In this document: in pieces, positions 1-12,100 of the stretch | Layout: each line of letters starts with the position of its first letter | How positions within the stretch are numbered: position 1 is the first letter of the stretch | NCBI GenBank assembly: GCA_038380795.1 | Contig: CM076270.1 | Span: 11,903,001 to 11,967,000, forward strand | Origin: Pyrocephalus nanus | Taxonomy: Eukaryota > Chordata > Aves > Passeriformes > Tyrannidae | Reading direction: 5' to 3' | DNA: 64,000 bases | Translations under genes and position numbers: made by a program | The notes under the pieces: model-generated | What the model saw: the letters and a program-made list of their open reading frames with translations, nothing else | Told to the model about the DNA's origin: nothing | Database searches by the model: none

Positions 1-3000
1 TTTCAGTTTTCTGTGAGATCCTGAACATCATGAGCACCCCAAGCTCCTCAAAGTTCATGGAAGATAGAGGCTGTTCTCAGTCCTTGCAGCAAAATAGGAG
101 GGACCCTCTGAGTCCCACCATGGGCTTCTAGTTATTCAGTATAATAAAATACTTTGTCACCTTCTCATCCAGATGAGAGAGGAAGGTGTCTGAAATCAGG
201 TCGCTACACCATTATAAAAGCTTAAGACTTTCATTAAAGTAGATAAAATATGAAAATAAGCTGCAAAATGGAGCTACTTAAACATTATCCTCTTTTTGAC
301 TTGATTAGAAAAGGTAATTACATGCATGTGGAATACTTTATGGAAGGCAAAAAAATTTTACAGGGCAGAGGCAGGAAAGAGATTCCTGCTGGCAGCTCAG
401 CCCTAAGAGCCAGGTGCCTGAATTCTTTCAGAGAATAGACTATTTACCTTAAAATGCCTATTTCCCACAATTAGAAAAAATTCTGTTAGCTCATTGCTAC
501 TTTACAACCATCAGGGCTGAGTAACATTCATATTCTTTATCTTCTAAGTCAAGAAATCATAGCAAACTTACCCCTGCTGAGGCCCAAATCCCAGGAAGCA
601 ACTTCTTTACTTTATTCCTATGTGATAAGAGCCATTTCTAGAATACTGATCTCTTCCCTCAAACACCACAGTTCTATGAGACACCACTAAGGTGGCTGTT
701 CAATGACAGCTGACACCCTGAAAAATGCTAAGCATGTGCTAGACTGCTCCAGTGACCCTAAGGTAGGGGACAACGGAGCCTTGAGCACAAAGAATCATTT
801 TCTGTCCAGCTCCAACATCCTTTTCCACTTGTCTGTGTTTACTCAGTTCATTTTAATGCTATGTTTTCCAGAATGTTAGAAAATAACAAATGCAATAAAA
901 CCTGCAGAGCCAAGACCATTATCATCAGTGTATTCATAGTACAGCTTTCCCATGCCTCAGGGACTTGGATCTCTTTGTGATATTTCAAGCTGAAACTCAG
1001 AGTTTGTTCAAATGCATGAGACAGATAAGCGCTGCTTGATACCAGCACCATTGACAGCCTTTTGGCTGGACCAGTTCAGAGCTTAAGCTCCTCTTGGCAT
1101 GTATCATGAAAAATACTGGAAAATAAAATTCAAATGAAAGTGAGATATGCAGTAGAAAACAAGGGAAGAGGAGCAAAGAGGGGAGAATGACAAAAGCAAA
1201 GGGAAATCCCAACTGAACTAGCTCAAACTGAACTGCTGCAAAAATGGGAAGACCACTGTGTGAAGCTGTTCACCTCCACACTAGACGTTACATCAGTCAG
1301 TGACACAAATTTTAAGCATTTTAACAGTCATGATAAGGGAAGAAAATATTCATATGCTTAACTGAAATTATCTATATGATCCATGGAGCATCTTCATCCC
1401 TGACAGAAAAGGCTGCAGGCCAAGGAAACTGCTCTTCATGCTTGTAGGAGAAATTTTCTTGAAGTATTTAACCTTGCCTGGGTGAAGTCTGATCCCTAAA
1501 GCCATTTTGACCCATCCCAGATTCCAGCAGCTCTGCAGTGCAAAGAGGTGATGCTGCTTTATGCTCCAGCATCCTAAGTGCTATATAAGCTATTTGGTGA
1601 GAATGCTAATCCTTGTGGCCAGCTTCCCCATGCTACAAGGATGACATTTCCCTTGGAGGTAGAAGGGTCTGGCACTGACAGGAAAGCACGAGTCAAGCCC
1701 AGAATATTCATGCCTGTAATTTAAAGTTCATAGAACCCTGTTTTACAACCAACATCAGTATCCAGAGATGCACTTGACCTGCCACCTGTTCCCAAGTCTG
1801 CTGAACACTAGGTAGAGGCAGTCTTCAATGGTTTATTTAATAAGACTATCAAGATACTGCCTGTCTATGCTCTACTCTGCTGATGTTTTGCTTATAGGAA
1901 AACTTGACTGGTTGGTTTAATTTGCTTATATACAGAAATAGCAATTTCTTTAGGCCTTTTCTTCCTTGATTGATGAAATCTCATTGAGCCCATCTCAGAA
2001 GCTTCAGCTACAACCAAGCCAAACAGTGCAAAAATCAGCACGTCTGACCCTGAAAGGATGAACACCATTTGGAAGCTCTTGCTTGCTCACCCCTTGGCAG
2101 TTGTGGCCACAGCATGGCCAAAAGGGGCAGAGGAGTTCAGCTGCATCACCCATCTGCACAACCCAACCACATGACTTTAATCCAGGACTTGCAAAGCATG
2201 ACTGCTTAGAAGTAGCTCATCTGATGAGAACAACCCTCCCTGACACAGGTGTAATAAACATAGCAACCTAGATATTTTCTGCACTTTGGAGTGGCATCTA
2301 AAAAGGGAAGTCAAATGTAACTGTAGAAAATAGTGGAGATTCAAGAAAGAAAGAATCTGGGATTACATTCAGTGTAGCCAGCAAGTTACTTCAGTCCTGT
2401 TCACTCTGCAGCAGTTCTCCATCTGTTGCAGACCTTTGAGCAAAGGATGAAGCAAGAGTGAGATCATGGGCAGCATTTGTAACCTGCTGCCTGTTAGATG
2501 TTCAAATTGACTGCAGCCAGTGTAGCCCTGAGTTGGAAGAACCACATGCTTCTGCAGACAGTCTTCCTTTATTCTACTGAGCCCAAAACATGTTAAGTAT
2601 AAGAGGTTGATTTTCCATCAAGGAGAAATGCCCAGAATGGGTCTTTTAAAGAGCTAAGGCCAGAAAAGATTCAACTTACTACCTAGAAAAGATCAGAAAG
2701 ACTCATGTTTCTCTGCCTATCTTCCAGCCTTGCCCTTGAAGATCCTGCTGTAACCCAGGAGCTCCGAAATAGCAGAGCTTTTTAGCTGTGTCAGTGCTAC
2801 ACATCTGCCATACAGACAACAGCTGGCTATGACAGCCAGCTAAAAGTTCATGTCAAGGAGCACAGTCCTGTTGCTGCCCAACCCAGCCATGCCTAAAGCT
2901 GATCCCCATGGTCCCCAGGAGGGTCAAATTGGAGTCCTTATTGCCTTTTCCCAGCATCTCACTTTTTACTGCATATAAAATTAGCCTTTCCTGCCCAGCA

Positions 3001-4541
3001 TTTCTAGAACTTCTTTCTCAGCTCAGTGATGAGGAAAAAGTCTATTTCTGTTTCATAGTCAAAGTGGTTACCTTTCAAAACTAAAATACCAGAACTAAGC
3101 AACAGCTTTAGCAAACAGTGCTAAGAGGACATTCCTCTCTTGTCAGAGGACCAAATGCACAGAGAATGGTGGGGAAAAAAAATTTACAGTATTTGCTACA
3201 CAAGGAGTTGGTTTTGAAGAAACACCAACTCCAAGTGATATTTTTTCTGAGCTAGGGGTTTTTTTCAAGGATCACCTTGAAAGCAACTTCATCATAGACA
3301 GAAGGAGCCTGTGATCCCTCTCATTGAGGGGAGGAAAAACTGTGTCAGTAACAGAAAAGATGCCAGCGAAAGTTTATGTGGTGTGGGAGAAGGAATCTTA
3401 CAGAGCAGTATGCATTAAAATAGCTGTGACCTCAGAATCCAGTACCATATTAAAAGCAAGTGACATGCAAGTTGAGGGCCTGACAGCAGTGTCAATTGTC
3501 AATGGAAAAACAGGAATGGACTGCAAGTGAGGAGACACTGAAAAGCTCTGCTCTAGACTAATTGAAGCAAGTAGCTCGACCTGCACAGAGGAGGACATAC
3601 CTCTCTCCTCCTGCTTTCATAATGAGGAGAGGGGACAAGGAACCACAAAGGCTATTTACTGCTTGGATGAGATCAGTCAAATAAGATCTAAAGGGAGGAA
3701 AGGGTCCAAGGACAGAATAATAAGGGACACATGGGACACTTGAACAAATTTAGATTGGAAAAGGCCAAAGGGAAGGACAGCATCCTCCAGGGAACATTGT
3801 GGAATACACTCTCGAGAGGAAAGGGAAGAACAGAGTAACATCCCAGGTGATAAGAGTAAGGACAGAAGAGGAAAGAAGGGCTGACCTATGAAGGCACTTT
3901 GCAAGTCAAGGTGCTGTGATGGGATGTATTTAGAGAAACATGTGGGGGGCACTTGAACAGCAAATTTGTTTTTTTAAGAAATAGCTGCCAGAAGAGAGGG
4001 TGGGCTGAAGGGGAAGAATAACAGCATGGATGGAAATAGATAGAGGGAGTCTGGGAGACGGGAGAAGGTGCTGGCGTTCACACTGAAGAGATAAGGACAA
4101 GAAAGGAGAGCATATCATCTTGCATTTCTTTTTAAACTTAGAAGAAGTAGAAGAGACTTTGGTCAGAAAAAGAAATTAAGGCAGAGGAGGAAGGTTTGGA
4201 CTGACTCAAGGTGGCAGGGAGCCAGCTGTGTCTGAATACCATGCCAGCAAGAAAGCTAGAGAAGCAAAACTATTTACTCAGCAAGGTGGGAAAACTGAAA
4301 AAGTTTAGCACACTCAGCATGGCAATATGGTTTGAGACCCTCCAAGTAACAGGAACAGAAGCCAAGGCTAGAGTGAGTCAGGACTGGGAATCAACACATT
4401 GCAGTGGGATGAGAAGGCAAGAGGTTCAGGATGAGAGGAGATCAGCTGCAGCAAACGAGACAGAGCAAGAAAACAAGAAGATGCAATGTCAAGGCTGAGA
4501 GTACTAGAAACACTAAGTGATGGGATGTGCAGCCAACTGCC
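1..4541. other. Non-coding region, nothing gene-like
   Basis: Unique AT-leaning sequence with only short open frames (about 60-97 codons) that lack recognisable domains. Apart from the hairpin at 2821-2841 I see no repeat family, RNA gene or strong motif cluster. By human synteny (recall) it lies in the interval between MB21D2 and FGF12. Confidence 0.6.
2821..2841. other. Perfect inverted repeat (8-bp arms, 5-nt loop)
   Basis: AGCTGGCT and AGCCAGCT flank ATGAC. The arms are GC-rich for the area, so a stable short hairpin could form in RNA. No surrounding ncRNA gene structure was recognised. Confidence 0.65.
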
Positions 4542-4682
4542 AGAAAAAAAAAAAACCAAACCAAAACAAACAACAACACACACACACAAAAAACAAACAA
4601 ACAACAACAAAAAAAAAACCCACCCGCACCTTCCCCCCCAAAGAAAAAAAAACCAAAACAACCATCAAAAAACCCAAACAAC
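4542..4682. repeat. A/C-rich low-complexity tract
   Basis: About 140 bases are almost entirely A and C on the plus strand, including (CA)n, (AAC)n-like runs, an A9 run and a C8 run. Its complement is a G/T-only strand. Open frames of about 95-117 codons in several frames on both strands arise here only because stop codons are depleted by composition, so none is called as a gene. Confidence 0.93.
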
Positions 4683-4984
4683 AGCAAGTGTGAAAAGCAA
4701 TGGAGTTGCTTTCCAGGAAGAAGATATTTTGCTGTCTGCATCAAGAAACACCAACTGTCAAAGGGCTCCAGAACAGTAGATTTGGTGGAAACACTGCTTG
4801 ATCCTGAAGATTTCCCATGTCACAAATATCTAAGCAACAAAATAACATCCTCAGTGCAGTACTCAGAGTGCCACCTCTAAGGCGATAGCATCGGGTAGGA
4901 GTCATGTTGAACTGAAACACCCTGGGCCACTGCTTGCAGACTCCTTCCCCAGACAGAACTCAGACTGTGAGCTCCAGCTAAGCC

Positions 4985-5365
4985 ATCTTCCCCGTACCGT
5001 GGCTGCAGCACTCCCACGTGCACGAAGCACTGCAATTCTGGCATCTGCACAAAGACACGAGCTGCGTTTGCCACATGAAGGAAAGCTCATCTATTCTTCC
5101 CCTTCCTGCAGCACCCATTCTCTCCTTGTTATTTTTCACTCCTCCTTCCCCTGCGCTAGAACGAGCTGCCTTCCCCAGACGCAGCAGAGCATTATTGTCT
5201 CACGGCTGCCCCATGGCTCCGTAGTATCCTGGTCCAGGAGGGAGCCCAGCTGGGAGCGCGCAGCCCCTTGGCAGGAACGGGCAGCCTCCCCAGGCTGTGC
5301 GTGAGCCTCCGCCCTCTCCTGGCTGGAACAGGAATTCCCGAGCTCGGCTTTGCCCATCCTCTGCG
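4985..5365. promoter_or_regulatory. Local CpG-rich patch, function unknown
   Basis: Roughly 19 CpG dinucleotides occur in about 380 bases, many of them in 5160-5365, including GCGCGC and GAGCTCGG. Flanking kilobases are CpG-poor. Such patches are often promoters, enhancers or sites unmethylated in the germline. It lies about 15.5 kb beyond the MB21D2 stop. Short overlapping open frames on both strands here are attributed to GC content. Confidence 0.35.
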
Positions 5366-5988
5366 CTGTGCCCAGGAGGAGCACTTCACAACAGTTCATG
5401 TTATCTTTATTTTAATAGTTCTTGTGATGCTGCAGGTCTGCACAGGATACAGGTTTTATACCTTTTTGAGTATGTAAAATGTATATTGTAAATGCATATT
5501 AGCATTTCGCAAATGCCTTTCCAATAGATCATATATAGGCACAGTGATAAAAGTCCAATTTAAACTGAGACAGTCAGCTATGCAGGGAGCTGCTCCAAGC
5601 ACACCCATTATCCTCCAGCCTGCATCCCAAATCCTAAGATACAATTATCCTTAAATAAGTCTCTCCTTAGCTACTGGAGCTAGGTCTTTGCAGTACCTGG
5701 AGAATGTTGCCTCTGCTTTCCCTTTCGCAGTTCTTACTCTTGTGTGCACATTTAGGTGGGTTACACAGTAAGGTCTTAGTTAATCTCAGGTTTGGAGAAG
5801 CTAGATAAACTGGGTACCAGTTTTTCTTTAGGACCCAGTGCTCCAGGTGTCAGGTAGCCTAAATCTCTGCTTTTTGCAGCAAATTAGGCAACAACACATA
5901 GTCCCCCGTTAGGCACTACTGCAAACACATGCACAGGCAGCTTCATTCCCATCCCACACTAGGGGAGCTTTTGCCAGAGACAGGATAT

Positions 5989-6115
5989 TCACAGAATATT
6001 TTGAGTTGGAAGGCACCCATAAAGATCATCAGCATCTTAAGTCCATATGGGGATTGAACCCACAACTTTGGCATTATTAGCACCATGCTCTAACCAACTG
6101 AGCAAACCCACTCCC
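5989..6115 (-). mobile_element. tRNA-Ile-derived SINE with CR1-like 3' tail (TguSINE1-like)
   Basis: On the minus strand the 5' part follows tRNA-Ile(AAT) closely. GCTCAGTTGGTTAGAGC is intact, the anticodon loop reads CTAATAA with AAT at 6078-6076, and the T-arm has GGTTCAATCCC. The pol III boxes are at 6105-6094 (A box, TTGCTCAGTTGG) and 6060-6050 (B box). Most differences from tRNA-Ile are CG-to-TG or CG-to-CA changes, as expected from CpG decay. The 3' part (about 6040-5989) reads like a CR1 3' end: GATGATCTTTATGGGTGCC, then CCAACTCAAAATATTCTGTG. Such a chimera of tRNA-Ile head and CR1 tail is the plan of TguSINE1 in passerine birds, which would be moved in trans by CR1 reverse transcriptase. 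It is a dispersed SINE and not a functional tRNA gene, because the acceptor stem is not formed. Confidence 0.88.
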
Positions 6116-9100
6116 CCAAGTGCTAAATTTCCAGGACATGGATCGCTTCACTCAGCTCTCACATAGCAGTAGGGAAGGAATCCTGCCTCAGTTGACACCA
6201 TCTATTTCTCTTACGGGACTGGACCATTCTCTTTACCACCCTAATTTGCCTAAATTGACATCACATAACAGTTCCCTTGCATGTAGTTTGTGAAAATTCA
6301 AAGAAAGCAAATGCAGGAATCTAGGTCACCCCAAACCATTTAATAACCAACTTCTCACTGACAAACAGTGAAAAACACCAGGAGACTCCTTTTGCAGTGC
6401 CAGTGGCAACACAGCACTACCACACATGTATATTTATTTAAATGCATTACAGATATTGCCACAAACAAGCAGTTCCAAGTGTTACATATGCACAAGGGGG
6501 CAAGCGCCCATTATTTCTCCCTGATCCTGGCCTCGAAATCCCTATTCTGATTAAATTACTGAGGGTAGGATTATCAGCAGGATAATCAGATGCAGTGTCT
6601 AATCTGGATAACCCTGCATTACTGGGCCTCACAACACAGGATTTCACTGACCACTCAGCCAGAGCATTCCAGAGCATTACATCTCATTTCTACCACTTAA
6701 GGGATTCAAACACCCTAGAGACTTGTGCAGAGGGGAAGGCTAAGGAACATATTCACAATTTCAGTCAGATGCAATATAATTTGCACAACTGCTGGGGTTC
6801 CAAGAGCGCCTAGACTCAGCACGACCAGGACTCCAGAGCAATCACTTATCTGAGCATCTCACTGCATATACACAGGCTCCAGAACCTACACCTTTGTTTT
6901 TTTTAATAAAGCCTCAAGATCCCAACCCATCTGTCAGGAGCAGCTACATACAGCTTCATCTGACTCAAAGCAATGGCACTGTCCAAATAGCTTTTTTTTG
7001 TCTGGATACTTCCCTTGACCCTCCTTCATTTTGTTGGCCTTAACCTTACCAAATAACACACACTCTTGTAGGCAGCCATGAAACTTCCAAGAGGGAGAAC
7101 ATGAGGTTAGGGACAAGTTCTGGAAGTAAGAAATATCTTACAGTCGGGGGACTTCAGTATCTCAGTTGTCAAAATTACTTGCCCATCACCTGCATGTAAT
7201 TGCTCACCCTCAGTTTAGCTTCCCCTCAGACAAGACTTTCCTCCCCATATTTCTACAAGTTTCTCATTTTGGAATAGAAGGTAGGAGCTTAGTGATGCTC
7301 TGAAAAGAAGATACAGCTTTGGGAATCTGAACTTGGCTAGGTCTCATCACACAGCAAGCAGGGCTTTTGTTCAGTGACAAAATGGCCTGGATAGGGCATA
7401 AAGACAGAAAATGAACCTGATCTTTCACCAAGTCCTCCATTGTTCCCAGACAGCATGAGAGGGTATTTTAAAATCTTTTCTGCAGAGTTGCACAGTCTGA
7501 ACTCCTGTTCTTCTCAAAAAATGAATCACTTAGAGGCTTTCATCACTTTATCAAAGTCCCTAGTGGCCCCTACCCACCCTCCCATGAAGAGTTTGATCTC
7601 CTTTTAGGAAGAAGATAAAGCTGTCCTTGAGCAAAGCTGCTTTTCAGTGAAGTATTGTGCTGTTTTTGTGAGAACAGACACCTCCAGGTGTCCCTCAAAC
7701 ATGTATCTCTCAATAGTTGCTGCTCAGATCTTTTCCGAGCAGCTCATAGAAAATAGACTGTAGGCATTTGACGTTTCTTTGAAGGGCACATTAGAAATGT
7801 GATTCACAAAACAGATGTCTAGATTACATTTCCAATGCTTCATAGCTGTGTGGGTCCATCTTATCTCCAATTACAAGGGCAAACAAGAAAAAGAGGACTG
7901 GCAAGGAAGAAGTTGAGCTGAGAAAAAACAAAAACATTGCTGGCTGCCTCCAGTTCATACTCACTGCCAAAAGCAAGGTCGTACAATACTATCTTACTGC
8001 ATTGTTAAAAATCTCAAAGGTAAAAGGGCACTATCATTTCAAGAATAAAAATGGCTGCATGAAACAATCTTATCTCCCACCAGAGATGATGACTTGTTAC
8101 CCAGGATAGCCACATCATCCACCAATTATGAAAATCCACAAGATCTGGAGCATCACTGCTGATTTAGCTCATCTCCATATAGAAATCAACAGCCCTTATT
8201 CACTAAGTGTCATTGATGGGAAACAAGAACAGCAGCTGGCTGGAGTCAAACACCAAGAAGTGAGCACATTTATAATGACAACGTTCATCATGCATTTTAT
8301 ACACCTCAGGTAAAACAAGAGCAGATAAAAAAAACACCCTTCCTGTTAGATTTTCAGATTCAACCAGAAGTGGGAATTCAGAAAGGAAGAACTCCCATTC
8401 TACCACCTGTAACGGAAACTAGTAGGTTGGAGAAATACCTAGAAGGAAGATTAAAAATTAACTAAAAAAAAAAAATGTCTAAAGGCCACTGCTAGAGCCT
8501 CATAGAAGGGAGAGCACAGGAGAAAAAAGGGGGTGCTTTGCTTTTCATGCTCTATCATCAAAACACTGAAATGAGAACTGATATGCTACTCAGGCAAGGC
8601 AGAAAGCAATGACAGTGCACCTACCACCTGGCTGAAATACCTGCCTAAAATTCTTATTTTAGGACCAACAGAATGAGCCTCTCCAGAACTCAATGGTTTT
8701 ACTTCTTTGGAGCTTCATTTGCATTTTTAACAAGTCACCCATAGGGAAACTCTCCCTGGTTCCACACCCTCAAAACAGCTCACATAAGGACTTCACTAAG
8801 AAATCAGACAGCAATTGCTCTCATGCTCTCATCTCCATGTCTAGAGTCAGCTGAGATGGACAATATAACCACACTCCTTAGCGATGCTCACAGGTGAAGA
8901 GAAATGTAATGACAGGATAGAAATTGTCATCTAAGCAATAATCCTTCTCCAGAACAGGACTTTGCTTTTCCAGGCCATACTTATTTCTGTAAGAAAGTTA
9001 AAGAAATGAGGCAGCATAGCATAGTGAGGAATTAGTCTTTAAAATACCACAAGCCCAAACCAGGCTATATTGGGTGGGGACGCACTGGTAGTGATGCACT

Positions 9101-12100
9101 GGAGAGCATATTGTTGCACAGTTTTATCTTTTAAAAAGATGGAGACTTTGCAGAGACATTAAAGACTTTGATAACACAGCCTGGGATATTTGTGCATTAG
9201 CATTAAAAAGTACACCTGTTCTCTGCTGATGACTCTCACATTGCTTGGGTCAGTGAAGTCATTACTGCAAGCTTTTCAGGCAAGGATAATCCAAAGTCAA
9301 CCCACAGACTACGTGCTCCTCAAGTAAGGATCTAAATTAGCTGCAGAACTGGTTTGTGTTCCCAGCTGGGGCAACCTCCTGGCATCACAGCAGGCACCCC
9401 TACAAGCCAACCCCAAAGCAGCCAGCCAAGAAAAACAGGGACAAACACAAAGCACATGGACCACAAGACTTTGCAGGCTTATGCTCCCTCAGCTTGCAGC
9501 ATAAAAGAACACACCTTTACACCTTTCCTAGCAATTTGAAACATAAGCCAAGGGAACACTTTGCCTTCCTTTCATGACATCTCACAAGGGTTTACAACCA
9601 CCTGCTAGTGTCCAGCTTACTAGTGGTACTATTCAGCTGACCGTGTGCCAGGATATGCCCTTTCTTTGTGGTCTGACCACACAGTTCCCCACAGAAGGAT
9701 GTGTGCAGCCAGTGACAGCTGTGCAGTGTTACCGCACACAGAACCAAGAGCTTCAGACAACTTAAGCCCAGCAGCATTTCCAAGGTATTTCAGCTTCAAG
9801 ATCAAGCAGATTTCTCCTGCTCAGGTTCACAAACCAGATTCCTCCAGACAGCACTTCTGCAAGGCATTCACACTAACTTCTCTTTGTTTTGCTTCCTTGG
9901 CCACTTCCTAGGGAAAGAGCAGGCAGCAGGATAGTTGCTGCTTCAAATTCCCAGAACGTTGTCTCAGGCTCTCTAGGCACCCTAGCTCCTGGCATACATA
10001 AGCAAACCCTGCTCTTTCATCTTACTCAGCTCACAAGGCTGCTTGCAGCTCTGCTGTTATCTCTAGATAATAAGAAGAAATAATAAAGTGAGAAGTGTGA
10101 GCACAGACATCCATCAAAAGGAGGTTTTGCCTTTTTCACTATTTCACAGCTCAAGATCTATCCCCCTCCTGACCACAGGGTCTGCCCAAAGCTCCCCAGG
10201 GGCTAGACCCAGGATACAGAGCTGCTTTTTACACCATGCACAGATTCAGACTAGTACCACATAAAGGTTCACCTACTTCTCAGTCCATCACTGACCTTCC
10301 TCTGACTGCAACCCCCATCCAGTCAGCCCTTAGAGCACAGAGACACACCAGCATGACTTTCCTAAACCTCCCTTTCCTTCTTTATAACCTTGCTGTCTCT
10401 CATGGCTGCTAACACAAATCCCCCTCACCTGGGCTGCTGCTGTGTCCAGCCTTGCTGACCAGTCAATTTGTTGTGCTGGGACCAGCTGGGAAGGGTAAAC
10501 CCTCCTAGGCACAATGATGGCCAGGTGTGCCACGAAGGTCAGGGCTGCCCTGGATAACAAAATAAGAAAACTAGGGAGTTTTTTTTCTGCTATTTCTTTT
10601 TCCTGTGTATGACAGGGGGGAAGGAGGTCAGTACTGCAATGAAGTTCAGTCATCACTGCAACTGCTCCGGCTTACAGATGGAATAAGAAGGTGATCCCAG
10701 ACCCTCAGGGCCTGCCTGTCATAACAGTGGTCTCCCTTCGTGTGTCAGCTGTGTGTTCAGAGCAAATGAATTGGCTTTTACCATGAGCGCATTTCAGGTC
10801 TGATCACTGGAGGTCCTGAGGACATGCAGCTCCTGTTAATCTGGTGTGAGCAGCAGGGTCTTAGCTACAAGGGCAGTCAGGTCCAGCTTCAGGCTGAGCA
10901 GCTGGTTAGTGGCTGACAATGTTGGATGGAGCATGGGGGTACTCAGGAGCTACACAGTAGGATGTAACAACTAGGTGTACCTGCTTTGGTCTGAATCAAG
11001 TCAGGAACTGGCATGCACTAGGCAGATGAGGGGCGCAGAACCCAGTGAATTGGGCTTGTAGACAGCCCAGAATAGCCCACCTGTTCTTGAGTATGTGGGC
11101 AACACACATTTATCCCAAAATGAGAGGTGCTCTTTTCTTTATTTTGCCTGCTACTACCCTCTGCAGTTTCAGCAACTTTTTTTTTTTCATAAGATATGCA
11201 AACCACAATAAAATGCGGGAAATATTGGGAATAATTTAGCAAATAGAGGAGTCAATCCTGTTTCTTTGCTGTTTGAGCAGGTGTGCTCTCTGGTGAGCAT
11301 TAAGGTTTGCATAAGGAACATTAGAGCTGCACTTAGCCAATTCAGCCACTGCATTTCCCACTATCTATTGCCACCATTCAAGCCCAGCTTTAATGCCTGA
11401 CAGCAGACATAAGCTATGAGGCAGCTATGTCCCCACTGGGAGCAATGATATATTATTACTCTCTTCAAATGAACCTGGAGAAATACTATATATATTTAAC
11501 AGAAACTCCTGTCTCTAACTCACTGCAAAGGAATTTCAGTGGTTGCAGATGTGCAAACCAACATAATATCTCTGTGACTAGACTGAAAATCAGGTACTGA
11601 AAGTGAGTTATGCATACAAGAGATTATTTTGCAAACACATTCATTAATTTGTACTGCTATTCTGCCCTCATGCCCCTCTCTTCATCTTTTGAATTCAGGT
11701 TGGCAAACACAGACATTAGCTGAAGTATTGGGTGTAAAATTGACAAGAGCAGATATCCTCCCCCTCATCACCCTGACCTCAAAATAATGTTTGTTCTTAC
11801 CATACATGTGAAGGGACTATTTCCAATAAGAACTGGGAGGCTGTGAGACTTTACTAGTTTTGTAAGCAGAGTGGATGTTTCCCATCTGGCAAATGCCATG
11901 CAACTGAGGGATACCTGACCTGGCTCTAAAAGAGCTCTTCACAGAAATAGGAGTTGCATGTGATCTCATTAGTACCATGGAAGGAAAGAGCAGATCAGCT
12001 TGTGTACAGGGCTGCCTTACCTGGGAGTGCTGGGCTGGTCCTTCGTGGGACTGTGCTGTTCAGGTGCTGAATATCCCCAGGAAAAGACCCAGGTTTTATT

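Noticed and set aside
4368..4880. Several overlapping frames of 95-117 codons on both strands
   Set aside because: They span the A/C-rich tract, where stops are absent by composition. Products are Lys/Asn/Thr/Gln or Phe/Val/Cys homopolymer-like.
6041..6115. A tRNA-Ile gene
   Set aside because: The acceptor stem cannot pair, the CpG positions are decayed, and the sequence runs into a CR1-like tail. It is a SINE head.
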